From Acanthochlamys bracteata (taxonomy: Eukaryota > Streptophyta > Magnoliopsida > Pandanales > Velloziaceae), in NCBI GenBank assembly GCA_019914995.1, contig CM034130.1:3472001-3536000 (forward strand): DNA of 64,000 nt, in the 5' to 3' direction. The notes under the pieces were generated by a model that was given only the letters and a program-made list of their open reading frames with translations, was not told the origin of the DNA and did not search any database. The number at the start of each line of letters is the position of its first letter. The stretch's first letter is position 1. Made by a program: the position numbers and the translations under genes. Shown one piece after another: positions 49,074 through 58,865 of the stretch.

Positions 49074-52000
49074 ATGGCAATGGCATTCAAAGCAATCCGC
49101 CCACCGCCCCCGTGTTTCAACTACCGCTCAGCGGTGCTAGCCGACACACGAGCTTCGGCGGCGACGTTGAAGTTGCAACCTGAGCTGATTGGTTTAATTG
49201 AAGCTGGTGATCTTGTACTGGTACCGAAGAGAAGGTTTGGGCCTGTGCCTGAGTGGAGGAAGGAGTTTGTGGAGCCGGAGCAGATTTGGCTGATTGGGAC
49301 TTCGCATGTTTCGGAATCGTCTGCTGATGATGTGGAGGAAGTGGTGAGAGCTCTCCGCCCTGAGAATGTTGTCGTTGAGCTTTGCCGTAGCAGGCAAGTG
49401 TAGTTTATTTGTTCGCCTTCCTGATTTATCTGGTTGTTTTTGATTGATTGCAAAGCATGTAAGCTAGTGTTTAATTTGTAGGAGTAAGCTTCTGTTTTTG
49501 CAATGCTATCTGGAAATTATCTTATCAAAATTGCTTCAAGATTCTAATTGGATTCATGAATTGCTTTGCATATTAAACTGTTGTGTAGGCAAAATTGTAG
49601 AATATTCTTAAGACTATGGGAATTTGTATGATTTATTAAAGAAAGTTTTATTTTATTTAGTTTGGGAAAAAACTGTGATATGTAGGTTTTGCCTTTGTTT
49701 TTTTAATAGTTTGGTTTTCTTTAAAGGTTTTCAAAGAAGGTTATGATTTCATTAAGATTACATGCTTGGATTTTCAAATTTGCTACTTCATAATTCTCGC
49801 TTTTTGCGAATAATAAAATGATTATCCTTTGTTTTTTCCCCCTCTCTTTTTTTTGAAGCAATTACAGTCTATAATAAGATGGTTTTATTTTTGGATGATA
49901 TGATGGTACTAAGTGCTGCTTTGATTTCTGGGGTTCACATGTTGGAATTTGGGTTATATGGAATCCCGAATGTGATGCAATCTTTCACACGAAGAAATAC
50001 TAAACAGTTTTATGATTGCACTTTTCTCATTCATATATTTCATTAGATTCTTAGGTCTATCTAATCTCACTAGTTGATGCCTGGACTTCTAGTGCAAAGC
50101 TGTCACATTAGACATACCCTTAAGAGCTAAACTGCAGTTTATGGAGTTGATTACAGAACATTCATGTAATTAAAGAAAGAAGACCAAATAGTTTGGTAGC
50201 AGGAGTTCAATATCATGCTTGAAATGTAACACAACCCATTTGATGCCTTTATTGGTAAAATTAATACAGTCCTGTCAGTTGATTTTCAGATTCAGTTTCT
50301 TGCCTTTTGTCCTCTCAAAATTGTATCTAACTTCTGCATCTGCAGAAGACATTTTCAGAGCAGGAATAATGTATGCCTCTAGCAACAATGACGATGCTCC
50401 ACTTCTGAAGTCCAATATGTTCTCCTTGAGCGGATCTAAATTTTTTGGGGCTGTCTATCGTAGCATAAATTTGGGTGAGTTTAATTGTGCTTGCTATTGC
50501 AAATTGTTTTAGCTTGCGTTAATGTGCTTATGCAATGGGAAAACAGTTTGCCTCCATGAAATTTCTACAGCTGCAACTGTGAAAGTCTACTAACTCAAAC
50601 TTTCATTTTTTTCTTTTTTTCCCTTACCTCTGAACATTTTGCTTTTAGTTTTTATGTGATTATTTAGAAAGAACAGGCTACTTGCTGTTTCTTAATAGTT
50701 CAAACAGTAGATAAATAGTGTATCCAATAAACCTTCTATTGTCTCATATCACTTCAGGTGGGCAAAGTGCTCTTGCTTTAAGGTTGCTTCTTGCTGTTTT
50801 CTCTTCCAAAGTTTCATCTGGAGCAAATCGTCCTTTTGGAGAAGAGGTAGAAATCCATTTAAATTTTCTGTTGGTCTTCAATGTGATGATTTTCTACTCA
50901 AATGTTAATCCTGGATTTGATTTTGGTTTACAACTGGAGTTCTACAGTTTCGAGCTGCCAGAAAAGTCTCTGAAGAAATTGGTGCTCAAATTGTCTTAGG
51001 AGATCGACCAATCGAGATTACAGTATGTAAATTATGTGTTATATGATAGAGTACTTATCTACAGGATGATTTTCAAGACTTGCATATGTGTAGAATTTAC
51101 CTAGACACCTTCCTTTGCTTTCAGCTTGAAAGGGCTTGGCGCTCTCTCAGTTTGACTGATAAAATGAGACTGGTCTCCTTACTCTTTCGTGGCATAGCTT
51201 CTCCAGCACTTGAACTGTCTAACAATAGCTTAAAGGTTCTTGTCTATGTCAGAATTATTTGGGTTGAAGTTACTATCTAACTTTGTTTATTTTCTTGTGC
51301 TTGCTCAAAGGATTTTATGTCTTAGTGCTGAAACGATTGGTGATAAGTTCACACTAGATGTTTAAGTTAGATGTGACACAATTGTGGCTACCTTACTCTA
51401 TTCTGAACTAACTGATGTGTATGGGGCCAGAGGATTAGCAACTCATTGGGAAGCATTCATAGAAGTTATGTCATTGACAAGGAATTATGCTGATGTTATG
51501 TGTCAAACATATACTGTAGATAGATTTCATTATGCATAGTTTGCAAAACAATGTTCCCTGGACCAATAACATCAAGGACTACAACACAATCTAGCATATT
51601 GATCTGCCTCATGTAAGATGTTTCTGCAATGCTGTTCAAAAGTTTGGTTTCCCATTTCATGCACCTCTGTACACTGCGATCACATTGACAACTGTATTGA
51701 TACATGCTTTAGTTCATCTAAACCCATTGAAAGCTCGACAGAGGTTTATGGTGCTGACTTTTCCACTTCTTTGTAGGATCACGAAATGCAAGACAGCCCC
51801 TTTCAGCTTTATGAACAGCTGAGCAGTTCATATCCTTCACTCGTGCAGCCTCTAATACATGAGCGCGATACAGTATTGATCTCTCCGTGAAGTTTGCGGT
51901 TGTATAAATCTTGTTGAAGTCAAATCATTTCATAAATCTGAAATTGCACATCTAATACGTGCAAGAAACAAGAATTCCGCATACCTTTTAGATGTTTCAT

Positions 52001-52330
52001 TCTGTTAACTAACAGAAGTTATTATTGTCTAGAGTACTTAAAGTAAATTTAATGCTAATTTTGCAGTATCTAGCGTGGTCTTTGAAGAGGAGCAAGGCTG
52101 TTAACAACTGCAAGAGGGTGGTAGGTGTGATTGGAAGGGGTCACCTGAATGGCGTAGTGTATTCATTGATCTCTGATCAGGGAAACTTGCGATTCCGTGA
52201 TCTTGTTGGCCAGTCACCTGAAGAAGGCTCGAATAGATGGATAACTTCGATTATCCAGAGTTTATCTAGGGACACTATTCTAGCTATTATACTGTGGGCT
52301 ATATATGAACTTTGGAAGAGTTCATCTTAG
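49074..52330 (+). CDS. TraB family protein (plant TRABD-like)
   Basis: Plant member of the TraB/PrgY/TRABD family, related to bacterial plasmid pheromone-shutdown proteins and TIKI-type metalloproteases; plant members are linked to mitochondrial or ER membranes. Seven exons: 49074-49393, 50359-50474, 50758-50846, 50948-51022, 51125-51235, 51777-51872, 52067-52330, giving 356 residues. The first intron starts GC, not GT; all others are GT-AG. Landmarks: QIWLIGTSHVSESS (GTSH at 75-78), the VVVELCRSR strand, RVVGVIGRGHLNGV (GRGH at 292-295, the second conserved His motif), and a C-terminal hydrophobic helix at 338-350 (DTILAIILWAIYELW). The N terminus is basic, Pro- and Ala-rich (MAMAFKAIRPPPP), a possible organelle-targeting peptide. 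An in-frame ATG at 49017 would add 19 residues; MAMAFK is preferred by its transit-peptide look. Biochemical activity in plants is not settled. Confidence 0.9.
49394..49399 (+). other. Non-canonical GC-AG intron donor in the TraB gene
   Basis: The exon end reads AGCAG|GCAAGT. Splicing here to the AG at 50357-50358 gives CRSRAGIMYAS, keeps the frame and leaves no inserted residues. The nearby GT would add a codon and lose the frame. AG|GCAAGT is the known consensus for the rare GC-AG intron class. Confidence 0.85.
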
Positions 52331-52363
52331 GATTGTAACATTGCATTATTGGAGAAAGTTATT

Positions 52364-53692
52364 GGCCCCGTTTGGATGTGCTGAAATTTTTGTGCTTTTG
52401 AAGTTAAGTTGCTTTAGAGTGCTGTAAGTGGCTGTAGAGCTTTTGCTATAAAAGTAGTTTTATCTTAAAAAATATTTGGATAAATTTTTTACTGAAAGCT
52501 GACCTAAGTGTTTGGTTAAGATTATGCTTATTTCTGCATAAAATACATAATGACTAAAGTACGTCTAGATATATAATAATTGATATATTATAAAATTTTT
52601 AATTTTTATATATTATTTATTTTTTAAATTTAATAATTTGATTATGTATAATTATATAAATAATTTTTTATATCAATATTTATAAATTTATTAACAAATT
52701 ATGTTAATGATATAAATCAATAATTAAATTTAATAATATTTATTATACAATTATTATTATATATTATATTTAAAAAATTATCAAAAGTTTTTTATATTAT
52801 CAAAATTTGAAAAATATACTTCACACCCTCAGAAGATGATTGAGGAGTGTTCTATCAATAGCCTCACCCAATCTGCTTAACGATGAAAATTATTAAATGA
52901 AAGCATTTAATAATTTTAGTAGCAAAATTCATCAACTGACATGTTCGAGTCCAATAGAGCCAGCAAAATTCAACAATTTGCTTCACTACAGAATCCCAAA
53001 CAGAGAGAGTCAAAAACTATCACCTTTGTTGAACTTAATAATGAGCTGCTTCTTCGTGGAAGGTTGCGGCGGGGTGGCCTTTCTCCTCGAAAGATTAGCA
53101 GCTCCACCAGTCGCAGCAGGCCCAGTCGCTCCGGCTTTGAGCTCTTCTTGGTCCAACAGCATGACGTCATCCTCCTCCGCGTGATGCGTGGTATGGTTTC
53201 TGTTTTTCTCCGGTGCAGGTTTTCTTCATGGCAGCGTTGGCGTTGGCGGAGGCGGCGGAGGAGGAAGGAAATGAAGCGGAGTTGATGGCAGCGAATGGAC
53301 GTTTGTGGTGAGTCATCAATTGAATCCTGGAGCATAAATCATCGCTCGTACGAACTGTATCGCTAGCGATGGCGGCGATGAGCAATCGCGCGACGATGAA
53401 GAGAAAAAGAGAAGCGGTGAAACAAAATTGGTCCTGATATCGGGTCTGCCTAAATATATATTGTAATTGTGCTAAATTATTTTGGGCAAAATAAATATTC
53501 CACAAACCCAGCGAGAAAAGCCCCGCGCGGATTTGCTTGAAAATCTTCGATTCAAAGCTTTTTTTTTTTATTTTTTACTATTCAAAGCTGCTTATAACGG
53601 CTAAAAATAGGTGTATCTAAACGAACGCCTACTTCACTATTTTGTACTTTTTTCGAACTTAAAATCTAAAAAAAGTAAAGCCAAACAGAGCA
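52364..53692 (+). mobile_element. 1.3 kb gene-carrying non-autonomous DNA transposon (copy E2)
   Basis: Left terminus ggccccgtttgg, right terminus inverse of tgctctgtttgg, a 12-bp imperfect inverted repeat; ATT on both flanks (52361-52363 and 53693-53695) may be the target duplication. The left 380 bp match the left end of E1 closely, and the right 150 bp match the right ends of E1 and E3 more loosely. It begins only 33 bp after the TraB stop codon, so it supplies part or all of the TraB 3' UTR. No transposase. The interior contains the first exon of a CUL4 gene on the minus strand. Confidence 0.7.
53024..53316 (-). pseudogene. CUL4: Captured first exon of CULLIN4 inside E2
   Basis: The minus strand starts at an ATG (53316) with MTHHKRPFAAINSASFPS, continues through an Ala/Ser run and MKK, shifts frame, then reads EEDDVMLLDQEELK and AANLSRRKATPPQPSTKK followed by QLIIKFNK. 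The block AANLSR.KATPPQP..KK is unique to the N terminus of plant CUL4, scaffold of the DDB1-based ubiquitin ligases. It stops at AAAG|GTGATA, where the CUL4 first exon ends with a GT donor, so genomic (not mRNA) sequence was captured. A TATA-like motif (tatatattt) lies about 140 bp upstream in the element. One apparent frame change and several substitutions mean it no longer encodes the authentic N terminus. Confidence 0.75.
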
Positions 53693-53850
53693 ATTGTAGA
53701 TAACTATAACTTAAAGCAGAAAACAAACAAGACTTAAACAAGTAATAACACGGTGATACATTAGCTTTTACCTGAAAAACTTTGAAGTGGGAAAAACCTC
53801 GGTAGAAATCACTAACAAAATATTTAAGCAGAAACCAGTATCAAAATATT

Positions 53851-56480
53851 TGAGGAGCAACGCTTTTTTCCTGCTTTTGACGAAAAAAAGCACAGCATAA
53901 TAATAAAGCCGTTTCACAAAGAGAGCTTTTGATCGCGAAAAGCGGCTTTCAAACAGTTAAAAACGAAAAGCATCGATCTTTTAAAGCCGCGCGACGGCTT
54001 TTAACTAGGACATATAAAATGACTTTTGTGTTCATCATAAGTTCATAAAATTACAGAGGTTGATATACCTTCTACCCACCAGTAACAGCTCTACAAAACT
54101 CATTTCTCTCCTTTCTCTTGCTCGCACCCGTTCACTACCGCTCTTCCGCGGCTGTGATTCTTTCTCTGTCAAATATGATTTGCTTTTTCAATGGCGATCT
54201 TTCCTGTTATCTTCCTTCGACTTGTTATTCTGACCACGATTTGCTCACCATTTCTTTCCTATTGTATATAGCTTCTCTTCTAGCATTACGTTCCTTTGTT
54301 CCAACACATCCCTTCTGACTCCGACGCGATTATTTTTATAAATTTAGGCCATTCCGTTCTCTCGCCTGCGGTTACCAATATTCCTTTTGCAATATGTAAT
54401 TCCGATCCCATCTTGCTCTCGTTGGTTTAGGGTTTCAATCCCACGGGTCTCTTCGTCGTTGAAATTTGTTTACTGAGGTACAAATTTGTTGAAAGTTGTT
54501 GCTTTTGTCGAATGAGTTATTTGATTAAAATCTCATTTTGTTGTTGTTGTTTTTTTAGGGATTTTTTTGATTGAAATTCACTGATTTTTCATTTACTTGT
54601 GCAAAAATTTTCTCCTTAGTTAAGCTATCTGCAATGACAAATCATACCTTTCTTGATGGATTGGTTTGAAGTTGAATTCAAGAAGAAGAAGAAAAAGAAT
54701 CAAAGGCACGGTAACATAAGCAACTTAAGCGATCAATCCAAATAAGTAATCTTTTATTTTTGTTTCTGAATCAAACCTTTTTATTCTTACCTTGTGCTAT
54801 AATATTCTAATTTTAGCAAGCTCTGTGTAGGATTGTTCTTGTTGTCGTTGTTGATTTTCACGACAATAGTGGCATTACAGACATGGTTGGTGGATGAAGT
54901 GGAGGAGCATAAGTAAATCAAACCAGTCATGTCCCTGATTCTTTCATTTCATGGTAAGCGAAAGTAGTTTAATTTCTAAAATACCTCAAAAAAACTCGCT
55001 TTTTTATTAATTGCACTTCCAACAGTTTCAATATGAGTAACTTGATGGTGTGATGGTTAAACTAGTGTAGAGATTGATCCTTCTTTGTATAGATCATTTG
55101 TTGGTATTAGCATTAGTTACATGTTGATCTAGAGATTTGAATGCTATTCTAGCTGGTGGACACTATTATTGTTGCTTGACTTGCAATATCATTGAATTAC
55201 TTAATTGGTTGGTTGGTGGGAAACTTTAAACTGATAAATTAGAGTTTGCTTAAGCTAATATTGTGAATAGCATTTATGGGGTTTTCTTGTTGGTAATACT
55301 TTATAAGTTGCTTATTGGTGGCTTTGCTTCTAATTTTATTTGATTCCTTCGATAGGTATTTTAATTGCATTGATACCCTACTTGAGTTATAAAAATATAA
55401 GTATGAATTCTATCTTTCATTCAAGATTAATGGCAAGTACTTGAAATGTTAGAAAGATATGATTATTTCATTGAAAGGTAGTTAGAAAAATATAAGTCAA
55501 TGGCATTATTTTCATGTCTGTTCAGTACTTGGTTTTAATCATTGAATCTTCTTTGATAAGCACCCAACTTGCACCCAACAGTTTTAAAGCATGTTAACTT
55601 TCAAGTCATTCAATTAATCCTTATAGGTTAATGAGTAGCTTCAATAATTATAAGAGATTATTTTGTCAAGTGTTGTATTTACAAATTTGAGACAGTGACA
55701 ATGTGTTTGAATTATTTGTTTTAGTTAATTGCTTACTGTCTGACGTATGTGCTTCTGCATGGGTATATTACGAAGTAGTTTTTGGAATAATAAGATTTGC
55801 TTTAACTTAGACCTATTGTGGATGGGTACACATGGGCATCCGTGTGTTTCCCACATTAAACTTTTCAACTTAACTTTGTTTTCTAACTTATGAGACAAAA
55901 TTTTTCTTTCTTTTGTTGCTAATCAATTGCTGCCACATTTTTTTTATTGATACCGGCTAGTTTTCTTGGTGGAGCATGTAACAAGTAAAGCATAGAGTCG
56001 AACAAAGCTGAAGCATAGAGTCAAGCAAAGCATGATTTTTTCTTTTTCTTTTCCAAGTAGGCTTTTTACGGTTCATTGAAATGTTTTTTGACATTGAGAA
56101 TGGGATCAGAAATTAATTTTTAGACTGGCTAATATATTTTATAATTGTATTTGAAATAGTTAGGTACTTTTTGTATTTTGTAATATGTTCGTACTGCTTC
56201 ACAATTTAAAATTTTAATTATGTTGAAAAGTTTAGTAAGTGCAACTTTGCAATTTGTTGTGTTTTTAAGTCCATAGACTTGATTCGGTAAGGATCAAAGT
56301 TGATCACTTAGCCAAACATATTTTTAATTTTTTTTTATGAAAGAGCTTAAACAGTAAAGTTTATTTAAACAGAACTAAAAAAAAACAGTTTTCTAATCAA
56401 AAGTTCAACAATCTTTTTTTTCAACAAAAGCATATAAACAACAGCTTTCGTTCAAAAATTTTTAATTTAAAGATTAGCCA
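53851..56480 (-). mobile_element. Third member of the gene-carrying transposon family (copy E3), inverted; right limit uncertain
   Basis: The left 250 bp match the right end of E1 in inverse orientation: aaaagcacagca.aata.taaagccgttt, then aacagttaaaaa.gaaa and agcatcgat, then aaaattaca and ataccttctaccca, in the same order. The left terminus is near gaggagcaacgc but is decayed. Inside follow a TATA-like motif (catataaaatg, 54009-54019), a pyrimidine-rich leader-like exon to about 54477 ending ctgag|gtacaa, and intron-like DNA. A short frame at 54656-54742 reads MDWFEVEFKKKKKKNQRHG. The other end may be at 56300-56480, where gttagccaaa-type motifs recur, but this is weak. Confidence 0.4.
54063..54477 (+). 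other. Captured 5' leader-like exon in E3
   Basis: Pyrimidine-rich and GC-richer than its surroundings, with ctctcctttctcttgctcg, the plant leader hallmark ggtttagggtttcaatccc, and a plausible donor (ctgag|gtacaa). No ATG frame gives a recognisable protein. It probably is the first, non-coding exon of a captured host gene, and could still be transcribed from the TATA-like motif just upstream. Confidence 0.35.
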
Positions 56481-57621
56481 AATATGTCCGCAATCTTCAT
56501 TCTATATATCAATTATATTTTTCAATTCTTAACATAACGGTCAAGCTGTTTGCTTGTTCTCAACATCTCTGATATTAGAAAGATACACTCGAGCAAGGAG
56601 CAGAATATGCATCAATTATTCATACCCCAACATGGAAAGTAGTTTCCTACCTCGAATCTCAGTCACATTCTTTAACATCTGCTAATTGTTTCGTGCATAT
56701 AACTATATTATTTTTTTCGTCATTTTGTGTAATCTAGCTGTGTGGTATACTTATCCTTGCTTGAGTTTCCTTTATTTTGATCTGGCAGACACATAATAGG
56801 TAATGTCAAATTGTTATCGGTGAAAAGTATTACAAAATATTATATACATAAAAGAAAGAACGGATTCTCTTCACAGAACAGATCATGCATTTTTATAACT
56901 TCATTTAGTTTCTCCAGAAAATGATTTTTCCCATCTTCCTGATAATAATCTTCTTCAGATTGATGCAGCTGTCATCAAGTTTAAACATACTCATTTGTGC
57001 TAGAAACACAAATATCAAATGCCAAATGAAGTGTTTGTATGGTGCAATATCACTATCATAACCTTTAAATCTGATATTCTATTGAAGAAATTATTTTAAT
57101 CATCATCAATATTATTAGACATTGTTGCTCATAATCCATGAACACAGTTATACGGAATTCCTTAACATGACTTTTGCATGAAAGTAAAAGATTCATGGTG
57201 GAGTAATGCCCTTGTTGGTTGTCGATATCTTCTTCAACTAAACCTTATCCCATTAATCCTTCTACAAAGAATCTATGTCATCAAAGTTTAATAGGATTTT
57301 GGAGGTGGCTACCAACCTTGTTCTCTTTTTCCCTGAGCGCTTGGAACCGAGGATGTGAAATCCCTCTTATTTAAGGACGAAAGGATGCTACTTTCAAATC
57401 TCTATTGGTTAGAGAGAACAGACAGTGAGGCTAAATCAGAAGTTCTTCACTACCATGTTTTACAGAACATGTTGTAACTGTCTAAAAGCTTGAAACCTTT
57501 TCTAACAAATGAAGCTTTCTGTATGGAAATTGAGATTCCTCTCAGGAAATAACGATAGTCTGATTTAAGGATGTAAAAAATAGACTTTCGAGAAATCTAT
57601 ACTCCTCGTGTTGTTGCTGAA

Positions 57622-57890
57622 GGGGTGTTTTTTTTATTTATTTTAAACTGAGTTTTCAAATCTGAATTATTTAAAAAGTGAAGTTTAAAAGTGAGTTCAT
57701 TTTTTTATTGTATTTGTTATTAAAATTCAGTTTGGAAGTAAAGTATTTAATTTCAAAATATGAATTTTGAAAATTGAGTTTTTAGCTGGAAAAATGAGTT
57801 GAATTTTTGTGTCAACTTTGATTTCAAAGTGAGTTAGGAGTGGAGTTTTGAAGAAAAAAAGTGAGGTAAAGTGTTGCTAAACAGACACTT
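57622..57890. repeat. AT-rich MITE-like element, second family
   Basis: Left end ggggtgttttttttattt, right end inverse of aagtgtctgtttagc. The interior repeats gtgagtt and aaaagtgag motifs on both strands, as in the 11.75 kb and 34.7 kb candidates. Boundaries approximate. Confidence 0.4.
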
Positions 57891-58090
57891 GCTTTCAGAT
57901 TTTGGGATGAATTATCTGGGACCGAATATTTCTAGTCATAATCATTCAATTACATCGATGTCTTAAAATTTTGTGATGAGGATTTTGGAGTCCCCGTTTC
58001 CTTCTTGATCTGTTTGATAATAATTGAAAGTTTTATTGTGGTTGTAGATAAATTCTGCGCTAAAGGGGAAGCGTAAACTGCTGAAGAAGT

Positions 58091-58339
58091 TTGGGCGTTT
58101 GAAAATACTTATAAAATAGAATTTTTTTAAAATAAAAAATATTTTTATTTTTTTTTAAAAATAAGTTTTATTTTTTTTTTAATTTTATAATAAAAATATA
58201 CAATAAAAAATTTATTATATAAATTTTTTTTATATTTTTAAATTTTTAAATAAATATTTTAAATATTTATAAAATATAAATTTAAAAATAAAAAATAAAA
58301 AATTGAAAAACTTCGTTAGAAAAATACAACCCCAAACGG
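58091..58339. mobile_element. Tourist-like MITE copy, inverted orientation
   Basis: Begins ttgggcgtttgaaaatacttataaaatagaat, the inverse of the right end of sister copies, and ends cgttagaaaaatacaaccccaaacgg. The core of A/T runs is the mirror of the other copies. Target duplication not clear. Confidence 0.5.
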
Positions 58340-58865
58340 AAACATATCATCATTCTTATTCTCCTTTTCTCTTGTAAAAACAAACAGTTAATGAAGCGTG
58401 ACATTGTTTATATTGCACTACGTGTGCTACTTAAGAGATTTGCAGTTATCTATATCAGTTAGTTAACTTGCAAATATGTTGGTTATCTGTTGCTCCAAAA
58501 TCAGTGAGTGGTGAAAATATCTGAGAGTATTTACAATAGAAATTGGAAAGTAGTATCTTCAAAGAAAGTGAAAGCCCCGATTTTGGAACGAATACAGAAG
58601 TGCATGTTGGATCTTGATATTGTTCATATCAAAATGAAAGCCCCGACATACTTTCTAGGGACTTCCTCAAATCAAATGTGATCTTGATCAACTCATTGAG
58701 CTCCAGCTGTTTCCCGAAATATCAGATAGAAATCATCTTTCGTAGCTTCTCCAGGAAACAGCCATGGCAGAATCATCTTCTAGACTAGCACCAAAATTCC
58801 ACGCAGCATCCGAGAGGGAAGTTATAGAACAACATTGCTTTTCCTCCTTCATAACCATTTCTTTG

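Larger units (their letters stand above)
56481..58865. other. Intergenic region with two MITE-like repeats; RING gene 3' UTR at the right
   Basis: 56.5-57.6 kb is unique-looking DNA without a coding signal. 57622-57890 is a second-family repeat and 58091-58339 a Tourist-like MITE. From about 58560 the minus-strand 3' UTR of the RING-H2 gene is expected. A short phrase, gaaagccccgat/c, occurs twice (58569 and 58636), a small direct duplication. Confidence 0.5.

Noticed and set aside
54656-54742. Short lysine-rich frame (MDWFEVEFKKKKKKNQRHG...) in E3
   Set aside because: Only 28 codons, low complexity, and no support beyond being open; noted within E3 but not called as a gene.
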